From Beggiatoa leptomitoformis (GTDB lineage: Bacteria; Pseudomonadota; Gammaproteobacteria; Beggiatoales; Beggiatoaceae): a stretch of 64,000 nucleotides of DNA. Positions 19,020 through 29,413 of this stretch are shown piece by piece. The notes beneath the pieces were generated by a model. The model did not search any database, had not been told where the DNA came from, and saw nothing but the letters and a program-made list of their open reading frames with translations. Both the position numbers and the translations under genes were made by a program. The DNA lies in NCBI RefSeq assembly GCF_001305575.3, contig NZ_CP012373.2:496001-560000 (forward strand), given 5' to 3'. Each line of letters starts with the position of its first letter. The stretch's first letter is position 1.

Positions 19020-20843
19020 ATGTACACCACCCATTTCGGTTTAACTGCAACGCCTTTTTCTCTAACGCCTGACCCCCATTATTTATATCTTAGTGAGCGT
19101 CATCGTGAGGCATTAGCGCATTTGCTTTATGGCGTGAATGAAAATGCAGGTTTTACCCTCTTAACGGGTGAAGTTGGTACAGGAAAAACGACGATTTGTC
19201 GTTGTTTAATCGAACAACTGCCAAAAAACGTCGATGTTGCCTTATTATTAAATCCGCGTGTTTCTCCGCTAGAATTGTTAGCTTCTCTCTTTGATGAGTT
19301 ACGCCTCAATTACGATCGTTCTTTTTCCCTCAAAAATTTTATCGATACGTTAAATAATTACTTACTTACGGCACATGCAGTCGGACGTAAGACAATTTTA
19401 ATTTTAGATGAAGCTCAAAACTTAAGTCCTGATGTATTAGAACAAGTTCGCCTCTTAACTAACCTAGAAACGAATAGCCAAAAACTTTTACAAATTGTTT
19501 TGGTTGGACAACCCGAACTCAATCAAATCTTAAAACGTAATAATCTCCGTCAGTTAGCCCAACGAATTACTGCACGCTATCATCTATTACCGCTCTCGCT
19601 CAAAGATACTCAAGCCTATATTAATCATCGGTTGGCGATTAGTGGCGCACGCCGCCCTTTGTTTAATCGCCCTGCTGTTCATTATATCTACCAAAGAACA
19701 GGTGGAATTCCACGGTTAATCAATATTATTTGTGACCGCTCGCTACTGGGTGGTTATGTTAATAGTAAAACCATTGTAGATATAGGTGTTGTACGTCAAG
19801 CTGTCCGAGAAGTTCGCGGGGAACAATTTAACCCTTATTTATCCATGCGTTGGATAGGATGGGGATTAGCAGTGACCTTATTATTAGGTTTAAGTGTCTG
19901 GGGAGCAATGCAACTTCCTTCCATTTCACTGCCTTTTTTGCATAATACCGCGTCAAATGAACAAAAAAATAATAATGTTCCGTCCAATAATGCTACGCCA
20001 ACATCAACAATCAACATATCCACAACCCCCCCTGTTGTAACCACACGGACAACACCGTTACCCGCAATAACAACGCTATCCCCCGATCATCGAGCCGTTG
20101 ATGCCAGCATTCCAATCACGACCACAACGACATCTGTACCAACAACAACGCCAGCCCCTCCTTTACCGTTACCTGCATCAACAACATCACCTGAATTGTC
20201 CAGTGTGTTAAAAAATCCAGCGGTAGCAAGCGACACAAAATCAGCGTTTAATACCTTATTTGCCTTATGGGGCATGAACTATGAACAATTAACAGGGACA
20301 ACTGCTTGTGATAAAGCAGCAACTCAAGGTTGGGCATGTTTTTACAAAACAGGTGGATGGGATGATTTACGCCGTTTAAATAGCCCTGCTGTTATTGAAT
20401 TAACCGCAGAAGATGGTAAACAACATCATGTCGTTATTACCCGTTTAGACCAAGAAACGGCCACCCTAAATTTTAACGGGCAGCTATTTGACTATACAAC
20501 AAAAAAAATTGATGCTCACTGGGCTGGGCAATTACTCCTACTGTGGAAACCACCCCGTTTACCGATGGTCGTGCTAAAAAAAGGCATGTCAGGGAATGAT
20601 GTTTTATGGCTACGAGAACGCTTAAATCGAGTCTTAAATACACCTGTTGACATGAAAACAGTATCACCAACATTTGATAATGCACTTAAACAACAAGTAA
20701 TTACTTTTCAGAAAAAATACGGCTTATATGCAGATGGTGTTGTTGGCGAATCTTCTTATTTAAAAATAAATGCCTTGCTTAATGAAAAACCATTACTTTC
20801 TCTCAAAACAGATACACAACCAGCCGTTACAGTAACAGAATAA
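19020..20843 (+). CDS. ExeA/GspA-like AAA ATPase with peptidoglycan-binding domain
   Basis: 607 residues. The N-terminal ATPase begins MYTTHFGLTATPFSLTPDP and has Walker A GEVGTGKTT near residue 51 and Walker B ILILDEAQN. One membrane segment follows (about residues 277-297), then a long Thr/Pro/Ser-rich linker, and at the C-terminus a peptidoglycan-binding helical motif (KGMSGNDVLWLRERLNRVL, then QQVITFQKKYGLYADGVVGE). ExeA helps the type II secretion secretin pass the peptidoglycan. No exeB or other gsp genes are adjacent. The ATG at 19020 is preferred over a TTG three codons upstream. Confidence 0.88.
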   Translation: MYTTHFGLTATPFSLTPDPHYLYLSERHREALAHLLYGVNENAGFTLLTGEVGTGKTTICRCLIEQLPKNVDVALLLNPRVSPLELLASLFDELRLNYDRSFSLKNFIDTLNNYLLTAHAVGRKTILILDEAQNLSPDVLEQVRLLTNLETNSQKLLQIVLVGQPELNQILKRNNLRQLAQRITARYHLLPLSLKDTQAYINHRLAISGARRPLFNRPAVHYIYQRTGGIPRLINIICDRSLLGGYVNSKTIVDIGVVRQAVREVRGEQFNPYLSMRWIGWGLAVTLLLGLSVWGAMQLPSISLPFLHNTASNEQKNNNVPSNNATPTSTINISTTPPVVTTRTTPLPAITTLSPDHRAVDASIPITTTTTSVPTTTPAPPLPLPASTTSPELSSVLKNPAVASDTKSAFNTLFALWGMNYEQLTGTTACDKAATQGWACFYKTGGWDDLRRLNSPAVIELTAEDGKQHHVVITRLDQETATLNFNGQLFDYTTKKIDAHWAGQLLLLWKPPRLPMVVLKKGMSGNDVLWLRERLNRVLNTPVDMKTVSPTFDNALKQQVITFQKKYGLYADGVVGESSYLKINALLNEKPLLSLKTDTQPAVTVTE

Positions 20844-20888
20844 TTAAAACAGGTGCATTTCTATGCACCCCCTACCTGAAGCGCATCC

Positions 20889-22220
20889 ATGACCCGCCGT
20901 AGAAAAAATATTCCTCAAGAACCCGTTATTGCGACAATTGAAAATCTTTCCCATGATGGACGTGGTGTTGCACATGTAGAAGGCAAAACCGTTTTTATCT
21001 TTGGTGCATTACCTGCGGAAAAGGTAATGTTTCGTTATCTTTCCCGACAAAGCCGTTATGACGAAGGTACTGTCGTAGAAGTCTTAGAAGCCTCACCACA
21101 ACGAGTAAGCCCCCGTTGTCAACACTTTGGCGTTTGTGGCGGATGTAATCTGCAACACTTAGAACCACTGGCACAAATTCAACACAAACAAGCAACATTA
21201 TTAGAACATTTTCAACATATTGGTAAAGTTGAACCTGAAGAAATTGTGCCACCATTACGTGCTGATGTATGGGGATATCGGCGTAAAGCCCGCTTGGGTG
21301 TAAAGTTTGTTCGGGCAAAACAACTGGTTTTTGTTGGTTTTAGAGAACATCACAGCGGATTTTTAACAGATATTCGTCATTGCGATGTATTACATCCACT
21401 TGTTGGCGCAAAGATTAGTGCATTACGGGATTTAATTGAACAATTAGAAGCAAAAGAACAAATTGCTCAATTTGAAGTCGCTATTGATGACACTCACGCA
21501 GCCATCATTATTCGCAACTTAACCGCACTCAGTGATGATGACCAACAAAAACTTATTGACTTTGCAAAAGCGCACGACTTTTATTTTTACCTACAACCAG
21601 GGAAAATTCATAGCGTTACGCCACTATACCCCCCTGATTTGCCACTGACCAGTTTACATTATCAATTGCCGACAGAATCTTTATCATTCACCTTTGCGCC
21701 GTATGACTTTACACAAGTTAATACAGGTATTAACCAGCAAATGATTCCGCAAGCCATTGAATGGTTAGCCCCGCAGGCAAATGAAACAGTACTGGATTTA
21801 TTTTGTGGCTTGGGTAATTTTACATTACCGCTGGCGCGACGAGCAATGCAAGTTATTGGTGTAGAAGGGGATAATGATTTGCTTTTGCGGGCAGAAGCCA
21901 ATGCCCATCAACAGAATATTCATAATGTTCACTACTATGCAGCCAACTTAGCAGATAAAACTTTGCAACAACCTTGGATGCAAGCCGATTATGAAAAAAT
22001 CTTGCTTGATCCACCCCGTAGCGGTGCATTAGAAATCATTCAACAGCTACCCATGACCAACACACAACGTATCGTTTATGTATCTTGTAATCCTGCAACA
22101 TTAGCACGTGATGCGGGTGAACTGGTAAATACAAAGGGGTTTCGTTTGGTAAAAGCGGGCGTAATGGATATGTTTCCACATACAGCACATGTTGAGTCAA
22201 TCGCACTGTTTGTACGTTGA
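20889..22220 (+). CDS. rlmD: 23S rRNA (uracil-1939-C5) methyltransferase
   Basis: 443 residues. An N-terminal TRAM domain (VIATIENLSHDGRGVAHVEG) is followed by the 4Fe-4S cysteines in CQHFGVCGGCNLQH and a C-terminal SAM methyltransferase with VLDLFCGLGNFTLPLA, LLDPPRSGA and the catalytic cysteine in VYVSCNPATLARD. RlmD makes m5U1939 in 23S rRNA. It follows exeA by 45 bases and may be co-transcribed. All key residues seem present. Confidence 0.95.
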   Translation: MTRRRKNIPQEPVIATIENLSHDGRGVAHVEGKTVFIFGALPAEKVMFRYLSRQSRYDEGTVVEVLEASPQRVSPRCQHFGVCGGCNLQHLEPLAQIQHKQATLLEHFQHIGKVEPEEIVPPLRADVWGYRRKARLGVKFVRAKQLVFVGFREHHSGFLTDIRHCDVLHPLVGAKISALRDLIEQLEAKEQIAQFEVAIDDTHAAIIIRNLTALSDDDQQKLIDFAKAHDFYFYLQPGKIHSVTPLYPPDLPLTSLHYQLPTESLSFTFAPYDFTQVNTGINQQMIPQAIEWLAPQANETVLDLFCGLGNFTLPLARRAMQVIGVEGDNDLLLRAEANAHQQNIHNVHYYAANLADKTLQQPWMQADYEKILLDPPRSGALEIIQQLPMTNTQRIVYVSCNPATLARDAGELVNTKGFRLVKAGVMDMFPHTAHVESIALFVR

Positions 22221-22301
22221 AAAAGATAAAATACTATTGCATATAGCGTACAGCGAAAAATTCTTGCTTTATTAAATAGTTAAAATATTAAACTCAACTA
22301 A

Positions 22302-22327
22302 AAAATGGGCATAATACTGCCCATTTT
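22302..22327. terminator. Bidirectional terminator between rlmD and the DUF4337 gene
   Basis: Perfect arms AAAATGGGCA and TGCCCATTTT around TAATAC, between two genes that converge on it. A-tract before and T-rich stretch after let it serve both strands. Confidence 0.8.
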
Positions 22328-22351
22328 CTACACAACAGACAGAAATAAAGG

Positions 22352-22981
22352 CTATACAGTCAAGGCAATAGAAAATGCCCACGCAGAAAAGACACCGCCT
22401 ATTAACCCAAAAGTAACCATCACACTGAAGAAAAAATGCTTTAGCTTGGGTGCTTTTAACAACAAACTCAATGCGCCCATCACTAAGCATAATTGCAAAA
22501 AGAGCGTTGCGGCATCAAATTTATCACCCGCTAAATTCAATGTTTTTGTTTGACTTTCCCACTGCTTTGCCCCAGTGACTTGTCCTAACTGCCCCTCAAC
22601 TTCTTGTACCCAATTCGCTTCCCCAACAACACTAGAGCCAAAAAGAATTTCCTTTTTTTCCTTTTTATAACGTTCAATATCCGTTTTCAACGCATCCGCT
22701 GTTTTCTGCACAGCATCGGCATGGGTTGGCGCAATTGCACCTGATTCAACCAACATTAACAACAAATCACGTCGTCCTTCAACCATGTCTTCTTTAATAC
22801 TTTTACCGCTATACCATTGATAAGCCGAAACCATTTCACTGTGTGCTAATAACTCGTCTGTGCCAAAACGGTCACCACCAACATCATTAACAGCTAATAA
22901 AGCCGCAAAAAATGTTAAAACGATTCCTATCCGCTTTTCAAATCTATCTTCATTATTTACTTCAGGTAATTCAATATCCAT
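22352..22981 (-). CDS. DUF4337-like membrane protein
   Basis: 209 residues resembling DUF4337. An N-terminal segment (GIVLTFFAALLAVNDVGG) is followed by a long charged, partly coiled-coil middle and two C-terminal membrane segments (FLQLCLVMGALSLLL and FSVMVTFGLIGGVFSAWAF). No enzyme motif is seen, and function is unknown. The start at 22981 (MDIELPEVNNEDRFEKR) gives the expected length. It lies 28 bases after rsmJ on the same strand. Confidence 0.68.
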   Translation of the reverse strand: MDIELPEVNNEDRFEKRIGIVLTFFAALLAVNDVGGDRFGTDELLAHSEMVSAYQWYSGKSIKEDMVEGRRDLLLMLVESGAIAPTHADAVQKTADALKTDIERYKKEKKEILFGSSVVGEANWVQEVEGQLGQVTGAKQWESQTKTLNLAGDKFDAATLFLQLCLVMGALSLLLKAPKLKHFFFSVMVTFGLIGGVFSAWAFSIALTV

Positions 22982-23009
22982 GATGATAACGCTCTTCTCA
23001 AAAATTATA

Positions 23010-23771
23010 TTAAATAGTAACGACATACACGTCAAAACGTGTGTTAGGACTTTCTATGGAAACGGTCGGCTGTTTATTGGCTAAAAATACTGCATGGCGT
23101 GGACGTTTAACGACAACCCGTTGCTTTGCAACCATGAGTGCCGTTTGTAATAAATCATCCGCATCATCATCGTTCCCTACTAAATGGCGGAATATCCGCA
23201 TTTCTTTCTTAACTAATGCACTTTTATCTCGATGTGGATACATCGGGTCAAGATAAATAATATCAGGTTTTTCTTCTGCCCCTAAAGAAGTTAAATAAGC
23301 ACAAGCTTCTTGATGAATCAAACTGATATTTTCAATAATATCAATTATTTCTGTATTCTGTCTGGCTCGTTTCAAACCATCATATAATAAAGCGGCAATA
23401 ACGGGAGAACGTTCAACCATCGTTACCTGACAACCCAAACAAGCAAGAATAAACGCATCTCGTCCTAATCCTGCGGTTGCATCAACAATGCGAGGCAATA
23501 TACCTTTTTTAAGTCCAACCGCACGCCCTAAGGGTTGATTTTTACCACCACCATGTTGACGACGATAACCCAACCGCCCACCCACAAAATCAACATAAAC
23601 GCCTTTTTCTTTACTCGTAAAATCCCGTAATTCCAAGTAGTTTTCGGTTAAATGTAGAATAAGATTTGGATTATCAGGTAATTCATTGAGCAAGGGTAAA
23701 CGAAAAACTGCCGCAAATTGGGCGGCAGTTGTTGAAAGTTCTAACTTACTAGGAAAAATAGCAATTGTCAT
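23010..23771 (-). CDS. rsmJ: 16S rRNA (guanine-1516-N2) methyltransferase
   Basis: 253 residues matching RsmJ (YhiQ): VYVDFVGGRLGYRRQHGGG, then the SAM site IVDATAGLGRDAFILACLGC and YLDPMYPHRDKSALVKKEMR. It methylates G1516 of 16S rRNA. The start codon overlaps the stop of the upstream lipoprotein gene (TAATG), so the two are translationally coupled. Confidence 0.93.
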   Translation of the reverse strand: MTIAIFPSKLELSTTAAQFAAVFRLPLLNELPDNPNLILHLTENYLELRDFTSKEKGVYVDFVGGRLGYRRQHGGGKNQPLGRAVGLKKGILPRIVDATAGLGRDAFILACLGCQVTMVERSPVIAALLYDGLKRARQNTEIIDIIENISLIHQEACAYLTSLGAEEKPDIIYLDPMYPHRDKSALVKKEMRIFRHLVGNDDDADDLLQTALMVAKQRVVVKRPRHAVFLANKQPTVSIESPNTRFDVYVVTI

Positions 23772-24223
23772 TAATGCACAACGCGGGATTCTTCATCACC
23801 AGATACTAAGCGAACCCGCTCACCCGTTTTAAAGACTTCATCAGCCGCTTGCACAACCGCAATTGTTCTACCACTGTCTAAACGCACAGTAATTTCCAAA
23901 CCGTCTTGACGGGTTACCCCTTCTTCCGCCGCAGAGCCTAAAAGCCAGCCACCAATCCCACCGACAACGGCAGCAATATCACTTCCCCGTCCGCCACCGA
24001 CAGCACTGCCTGCAATTGCTCCAACCGCAGCACCACCAATTGAACCTATAGGTGTTTTTGTTCCTTCAATGAGTACAGAACGAACGGCAGCAACTGTGCC
24101 AAGTTCTACCTGTTGTACTTGGCGGGCTTGGTCACGGGTATAAACTGACCCAGAACGGCTGGTTGCACAGGCAGTCAGGGTTAAACTCAAAAACAGAAAT
24201 ATGAAAAAAAGTAAGATACGCAT
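23771..24223 (-). CDS. Glycine-zipper outer-membrane lipoprotein, SlyB/Pcp-like
   Basis: 150 residues. A lipoprotein signal peptide ends in the lipobox LTAC (Cys18). A glycine-zipper segment (GSIGGAAVGAIAGSAVGGG and AAVVGGIGGWLLGSAAEE) forms paired helical hairpins, and a small beta domain follows (LEITVRLDSGRTIAVVQ). This is the layout of SlyB/17-kDa antigen-like proteins of the outer membrane. It heads the lipoprotein-rsmJ-DUF4337 run. Confidence 0.85.
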   Translation of the reverse strand: MRILLFFIFLFLSLTLTACATSRSGSVYTRDQARQVQQVELGTVAAVRSVLIEGTKTPIGSIGGAAVGAIAGSAVGGGRGSDIAAVVGGIGGWLLGSAAEEGVTRQDGLEITVRLDSGRTIAVVQAADEVFKTGERVRLVSGDEESRVVH

Positions 24224-24649
24224 AAATCATAAGTCCTTGCTGTATAGCATTATTTACAATTTTTTTCTAAAAAAAGAAGCGATATAGCCTTATTATAAGT
24301 TTAGCAATTATTCATCTGTTTTTAATCCGATATGATCCTGATGCGTTTTTTAGAAAAAAGGTTACGTCATGAGACTGCTTATAACAGCGATTTATTGCAC
24401 AACGCACACGAGAATTTATTATAGAGAGCGTCATCACATTAATATTATTTGATAAGGCAAAACAACATAACAGATGAAAAAATTCCCCGCTGTTTACGGA
24501 TAAGATTAGGGAAAAGTTAAGTTTTGCCGCTATACCTTGTTCTTTCAGCACGGTTGTTAAATTTTCTGCTATCCTAGCGCACTTTTTTCTTTCCATAGAA
24601 AAATTTGCTACACTACTTATTCTCTTAGTATTTTACTCGGGTTTTAATT
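24224..24649. other. Divergent intergenic region, no gene recognised
   Basis: 426 AT-rich bases between the SlyB-like gene and the YgiQ gene. A 94-codon leftward frame exists but its protein has no recognisable features. The segment must hold both promoters. TGTATAGCATTAT at 24241-24253 recurs at 26956, near another gene start. Confidence 0.5.
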
Positions 24650-26833
24650 ATGTCTTTGCCTCTCCCAACTCCCCTCACTGCTTACCGTAAATATTGGGCG
24701 CATCGTTTTGGAAAAGCACCATTTTTGCCAACGTCCCGCGCAGAAATGGAGGTGCTGGGCTGGGATGCTTGCGACATTATCATTGTGACGGGAGATGCGT
24801 ATGTTGACCATCCAAGTTTTGGGATGGCTATTATTGGGCGATTGTTAGAAGACCAAGGTTTTCGTGTTGGTATTATCGCGCAACCTGATTGGCAAAGTGC
24901 GGACGCATTTAGTGTATTGGGTAAACCCAACTTATTTTTTGGCGTGACTGCGGGCAATATGGATTCAATGGTGAATCGCTACACATCTGATAAACGCATT
25001 CGTAGCGATGATGCTTATACACCCCATGGTGAAGCGGGCAAACGCCCTGACCGTGCGGTTTTAATTTATGCACAACGTTGTCGTGAAGCCTTTAAAGAAG
25101 TCCCTATCGTGTTAGGCGGGATTGAAGCCAGTTTGCGCCGTATTGCGCATTACGACTATTGGTCGGACAAGGTTCGCCGCTCAATTTTAATTGATGCTAA
25201 AGCCGATATCTTATTGTACGGCAATGCAGAAAGAGCTTTAGTTGAGCTAGCGCATCAATTGGCAGCGGGTAAAGCGATTAGCGACATCACTGATTTACGC
25301 GGTACGGTCTTTATACGCCGTGGTGTGCCTGACGGTTGGACAGTGATAGACTCCACCAGTATCGACACGCCCAGCGCGACACGGATTGAAGCCCCTATCA
25401 ATCCTTATGATGAAATAACGCCAACCCCCGCAAACATTACACCAGAAAGCCAAACCAAACCACTGACTTTTCAGCCGATTTCTTCGCGTAAAACCGACCG
25501 CCAAAAAACCGCCATTCGTTTACCTTCATTTGCTAAAGTCAGCGGTGACCCTGTTTTTTATGCCCATACATCGCGTTTATTACATTTAGAATCTAATCCC
25601 AGCAATGCCCGCGTTTTAATTCAAGAACATGGCGACCGTGATATATGGGTTAATCCGCCACCTATTCCGCTCACAACAGCCGAAATGGATTATGTTTTCG
25701 AATTACCTTACGCCCGTTTACCCCATCCTAGCTATCAGGGTGCGAATATTCCTGCTTATGAAATGATACGTTTCTCTATCATTATCACACGCGGCTGTTT
25801 TGGCGGTTGTACTTTTTGTTCCATTACGGAACATGAAGGACGAATTATTCAAAATCGTTCAGAAGACTCTATTATTCAAGAAATTGAAACGATTCGAGAT
25901 ACGGTAACTGGTTTTACTGGGGTTATTTCTGATTTAGGCGGGCCAACGGCAAATATGTATCGGTTGCACTGCAAAAGTAAAACCATTGAATCTGCTTGTC
26001 GTCGCTTATCCTGTGTTTATCCTGAAATTTGTGCAAATTTGAACACTGACCACGCCCCCTTAATTAAACTCTATCGGCGGGCGCGGAGTTTAAAAGGGAT
26101 TAAAAAAATTGTGATTTCGTCAGGGTTACGCTATGACCTAGCCGTAGAATCACCTGAATATGTTAAGGAATTAGTGACACATCACGTTGGTGGTTATCTA
26201 AAAATTGCCCCTGAACATACCGAATCAGCCCCTTTAAGCAAAATGATGAAACCGGGGATGGGAACGTATGATAAGTTTAAACGCCTCTTTGACAAATTTT
26301 CTAAAGAAGCAGGGAAAGAACAATATTTAATCCCCTATTTTATCGCTGCTCACCCGGGAACAACCGATGAAGACATGTTAAACCTTGCGCTCTGGTTAAA
26401 ACGCAATGGTTTTCGTGCCGACCAAGTTCAAGCCTTTTTACCCTCACCAATGGCAATGGCAACCGCGATGTATCACACAGGCAAAAACCCATTAAAAGCC
26501 GTGCGCCGTGATAGCGAAACAGTCGCCATTCCTAAAGGCATTAAAGCGCGACGATTACATAAAGCCTTTTTACGTTATCACGACCCCAATAACTGGATAT
26601 TACTTCGTGATGCCCTGCGTCGTATGGGGCGTGCAGATTTAATTGGCAACGGTAAACAACATTTAATTCCCAATTACCAGCCCGCAGGAACAGGAGAATT
26701 AAGTGAAGGCATTCGTAAACCTACAGCATTTACAACGCAACATATTCGTAATGCTCCAAATTTACCCAAGAAAACCCCGCACGCTGCACGAAGTAACCCA
26801 ATAGGAAAAGGTAAACCGAAAGGACGTAAGTAA
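24650..26833 (+). CDS. YgiQ-family radical SAM protein
   Basis: 727 residues of the YgiQ family. An N-terminal cobalamin-binding-like region ([38 protein letters not shown]) precedes the radical SAM cluster [15 protein letters not shown] (CxxxCxxC). The C-terminal region [15 protein letters not shown]-like (here [20 protein letters not shown]) and a basic Pro-rich tail are usual for the family. The reaction is not known. It stands alone with a large inverted repeat after its stop. Confidence 0.9.
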   Translation: MSLPLPTPLTAYRKYWAHRFGKAPFLPTSRAEMEVLGWDACDIIIVTGDAYVDHPSFGMAIIGRLLEDQGFRVGIIAQPDWQSADAFSVLGKPNLFFGVTAGNMDSMVNRYTSDKRIRSDDAYTPHGEAGKRPDRAVLIYAQRCREAFKEVPIVLGGIEASLRRIAHYDYWSDKVRRSILIDAKADILLYGNAERALVELAHQLAAGKAISDITDLRGTVFIRRGVPDGWTVIDSTSIDTPSATRIEAPINPYDEITPTPANITPESQTKPLTFQPISSRKTDRQKTAIRLPSFAKVSGDPVFYAHTSRLLHLESNPSNARVLIQEHGDRDIWVNPPPIPLTTAEMDYVFELPYARLPHPSYQGANIPAYEMIRFSIIITRGCFGGCTFCSITEHEGRIIQNRSEDSIIQEIETIRDTVTGFTGVISDLGGPTANMYRLHCKSKTIESACRRLSCVYPEICANLNTDHAPLIKLYRRARSLKGIKKIVISSGLRYDLAVESPEYVKELVTHHVGGYLKIAPEHTESAPLSKMMKPGMGTYDKFKRLFDKFSKEAGKEQYLIPYFIAAHPGTTDEDMLNLALWLKRNGFRADQVQAFLPSPMAMATAMYHTGKNPLKAVRRDSETVAIPKGIKARRLHKAFLRYHDPNNWILLRDALRRMGRADLIGNGKQHLIPNYQPAGTGELSEGIRKPTAFTTQHIRNAPNLPKKTPHAARSNPIGKGKPKGRK

Positions 26834-26844
26834 TAAAGCCTGCC

Positions 26845-26914
26845 TGAATCAGGATTTTCAGAATTAAAAAACAAGAAAAAATTAAAGTCTTTTAATTCTG
26901 ATTATTCTGATTCA
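26845..26914. repeat. Imperfect inverted repeat after the YgiQ gene
   Basis: Arms TGAATCAGGATTTTCAGAAT and its near-complement about 20-25 bases long surround an A-rich loop. TCCTGAAAATCCTGATTCAG at 31802-31821 repeats one arm, so this is a dispersed sequence family. It may also end the YgiQ transcript. Confidence 0.55.
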
Positions 26915-27145
26915 AACAACGATGTTTGTTGTACTAATCTTAACTAAGCGTATCTTGTATAGCATTATCTTGATAGTTCTCTAAAAAGGGAAGTAAACGC
27001 CTCTCGCCGTGCTTCAACCCACACAACCTTGAAAAAACTATCCACACCCATAACTGATATTGTTACAATATAAGCTACATCAGACCTCATGTTTTTTAAT
27101 CTCCATTATTCTTGTTTTTTAACCAGAATCTAAAGGAATCACGCG

Positions 27146-27520
27146 ATGACAACAAAAAAATTACGTCATTGGGTAGGAATGCCTATAATGATTGGCAGTT
27201 TTATTCTCTTTGGTGGTTGCGCTTCTAAACAGCCACCCACTGAAAAAATGGCAACGACTGAAGCATTTATTCTTAACGCACAAACAAAAGATGCTCGTGA
27301 TTATGTTGAACTGCGTCAAGCACAAGACAAGTTAGAGCAAGCAAAAACGGCTGTTCAACAAAAAGATTATGAATTAGCGGAACGTCTAGCAGACCAATCC
27401 CTAATGGATGCAAAATTAGCTGAAGCTAAAGCAGATGCGGCTTCCTCACGCAAAGCCGCTGTTGAAATGCAAAAAAGCATTGAAACCTTACAACGTGAAG
27501 TTGAACGTGCTACCCGCTAA
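27146..27520 (+). CDS. DUF4398 lipoprotein
   Basis: 124 residues. A signal peptide ends in the lipobox FGGC, then an all-helical DUF4398-type region rich in Ala, Gln and Lys (RQAQDKLEQAKTAVQQKDYE ...). It probably anchors in the outer membrane and forms a periplasmic coiled coil. It lies 27 bases before the OmpA-like gene, whose N-terminal half has the same helical pattern, so the two likely act together in the cell envelope. A good AAAGGAA ribosome-binding site precedes the start. Confidence 0.8.
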   Translation: MTTKKLRHWVGMPIMIGSFILFGGCASKQPPTEKMATTEAFILNAQTKDARDYVELRQAQDKLEQAKTAVQQKDYELAERLADQSLMDAKLAEAKADAASSRKAAVEMQKSIETLQREVERATR

Positions 27521-27547
27521 CTGTTTGAGCTAACTAGGAGAATTCCC

Positions 27548-28414
27548 ATGCTGAAATGCAGTCGTTCCCCCTCTTTTGTAAAACCTTTGGTTGCTGCCAC
27601 TATTCTTGCACTCAGTGGTTGCGGTGGTGTTGCAGAAAAAGACAGTATTATGGCTGATGCCCGTAATGCTTATACACAAGCTAAGTCTAATAGTGATGCA
27701 GCAAAATTAGCCCAATTAGAACTCTATGATGCTGAAAAAGCCTTGCAAAAAGCAGAAAATGCTGATAACGCATTGGATATGAAGCAATTGGCTTATTTAG
27801 CAAAGCGTCAATCAGAAATCGCATTAGCCGTTGGTGAAGCTAAACTGGCAAAGGCAGAAGTCGATAAATTATCCTCCTCAAAAAGCGATGTTGTGATTTC
27901 TTCACGCGAACGAGAAGCAGAGAAAGCCCGTTTAGACGCTGAAGCAAAAGCGAAAGAAGCCGAAGCCGCGAGAAAACGATTAGAAGCGGAGATGGAAAGA
28001 ACCCGTGCGTTACAAGCGCAATTAGCTGAGTTAAAAGGCAAACAAACGGATAGAGGGTTAGTTTTAACGCTGGGTGATGTATTGTTTGAGACGAATAAAG
28101 CCGAATTAATGCCGGGTGCATTAGGCAATATTGATAAAATTGCATTATTCCTTCAGCAAAATGCGGATAGAAATATTTTAGTTGAAGGACATACCGATAG
28201 CGTTGGAAGTGACCAATATAATATGACGTTATCAGAGCGTCGTGCAGATTCTGTGCGTTTTGCCTTGATTCAACGTGGCGTTGCTTCTAACCGCATTTTA
28301 GCGCGTGGTTTTGGTAAAGCACGACCCATTGCAAGCAATGATTCTGCTGGGGGTCGTCAGCAAAATCGTCGTGTAGAAATTACCATTCTTAACGCGGGCG
28401 AAGTGTTACGCTAA
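27548..28414 (+). CDS. OmpA-like peptidoglycan-binding lipoprotein with DUF4398 N-terminus
   Basis: 288 residues. Lipobox LSGC, a helical DUF4398-like region to about residue 165 with a strongly charged coiled coil (AKAKEAEAARKRLEAEMERT), then the OmpA C-terminal domain (GDVLFETNKAELMPGA, VEGHTDSVGSDQYNMTLSERRADSV, GFGKARPIASNDS ... QQNRRVEI). It should tether the outer membrane to peptidoglycan. Operon partner of the preceding small lipoprotein. Confidence 0.9.
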   Translation: MLKCSRSPSFVKPLVAATILALSGCGGVAEKDSIMADARNAYTQAKSNSDAAKLAQLELYDAEKALQKAENADNALDMKQLAYLAKRQSEIALAVGEAKLAKAEVDKLSSSKSDVVISSREREAEKARLDAEAKAKEAEAARKRLEAEMERTRALQAQLAELKGKQTDRGLVLTLGDVLFETNKAELMPGALGNIDKIALFLQQNADRNILVEGHTDSVGSDQYNMTLSERRADSVRFALIQRGVASNRILARGFGKARPIASNDSAGGRQQNRRVEITILNAGEVLR

Positions 28415-28438
28415 TCGTTTTTTATCTGTGAAATACAT

Positions 28439-28472
28439 AAGACCTAATAAGTTTTAAACCCTATTAGGTCTT
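28439..28472 (+). terminator. Terminator after the OmpA-like gene
   Basis: Arms AAGACCTAATA and TATTAGGTCTT, 24 bases past the stop codon, followed by TTTG. Confidence 0.7.
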
Positions 28473-28510
28473 TGAAAATAGTTACAGATGCAAACGATTG
28501 AAAAAGAAAA

Positions 28511-28542
28511 GGGAATTAGGCTCTAACTAGAACCTAATTCCC
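28511..28542 (-). terminator. Terminator after trpA
   Basis: Arms GGGAATTAGG and CCTAATTCCC, followed in the leftward direction by TTTTCTTTTTC. It ends the trpFB-trpA transcript. Confidence 0.8.
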
Positions 28543-28613
28543 TTCATTGTTTAGCACACTAAAAACAGCTAATACCAATATAAAGCCGTGTTAACGGTGC
28601 TATATCATCCTAC

Positions 28614-29411
28614 TTAACTATCCATTCCTATTCTTAACTCCCGCAAAAATGCAGGTAATACCGTTAATAATTGCTCTGGTGCAGTCGTTTCAATGCGTTG
28701 TACTAAAGCACTGCCAACAATTACCGCCTCGCTGATTTTTGCAATTTTCCCTGCCGTTTCTGCATCACGAATACCAAAACCAACGCCAATAGGTAATTGT
28801 GTATATTTGCGTATATTAGTAATTTTCGCTTGTACTGCGTCAGTATCCAAATTCGCGCTACCCGTTACCCCTTTCAGCGACACGTAATACAAATAGCCAC
28901 TTGCTTGGGTACAAATGCGTTTTACCCGCTCTTCTGTACTCGTGGGTGAAAGCAAAAAAATAGGTGCAAGATGGTGATTACGCAATGCTTGCCCTAAGTC
29001 TGTTGATTCTTCGGGCGGTAAATCAACCGTTAAGACACCATCCACGCCAGCTTGTTCTGCACGCTGGGCGAATTTTTCATACCCCATAATTTCAATTGGA
29101 TTTAAATATCCCATTAATACAACAGGTGTTTTTTTATCCTGCTGACGAAAAGTTTCGACCATCGTCAACACATCACATAAATGTGTGCCTGCAAGAATTG
29201 CCCGCTCACTTGCCCGTTGAATCACAGGACCATCCGCCATAGGGTCAGAAAAAGGAATCCCTAATTCAATCACATCCGCGCCTGCCTCAACCAATTTGTG
29301 CATGAGAGGCACTGTTATACTGGGTTGTGGGTCACCTGCGGTAATAAACGGAATGAGTGCAGCACGGTGTTGTGTTTTTAACGTTGCAAAACAAGTTTGT
29401 AAACGATTCAT
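28614..29411 (-). CDS. trpA: Tryptophan synthase alpha chain
   Basis: 265 residues, standard TrpA length. PFITAGDPQPSITVPLMHKL, the catalytic region ELGIPFSDPMADGPVIQRA, and VGFGIRDAETAGKI are all present. The enzyme cleaves indole-3-glycerol phosphate and channels indole to TrpB. It lies two bases after the fused trpF-trpB gene on the same strand. Confidence 0.96.
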   Translation of the reverse strand: MNRLQTCFATLKTQHRAALIPFITAGDPQPSITVPLMHKLVEAGADVIELGIPFSDPMADGPVIQRASERAILAGTHLCDVLTMVETFRQQDKKTPVVLMGYLNPIEIMGYEKFAQRAEQAGVDGVLTVDLPPEESTDLGQALRNHHLAPIFLLSPTSTEERVKRICTQASGYLYYVSLKGVTGSANLDTDAVQAKITNIRKYTQLPIGVGFGIRDAETAGKIAKISEAVIVGSALVQRIETTAPEQLLTVLPAFLRELRIGMDS

Positions 29412-29413
29412 AA

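Noticed and set aside
19835-20275. Leftward frames opposite the ExeA linker
   Set aside because: They arise from the Thr/Pro-rich repeat composition of the sense gene and have Val-rich low-complexity products.
24312-24596. 94-codon leftward frame upstream of the YgiQ gene
   Set aside because: No recognisable motif, low-quality composition and no convincing ribosome-binding site; treated as intergenic.
28543-28613. Retron, DGR or T-box element around trp or in the phage island
   Set aside because: No reverse transcriptase, template repeat, or T-box motif was found.
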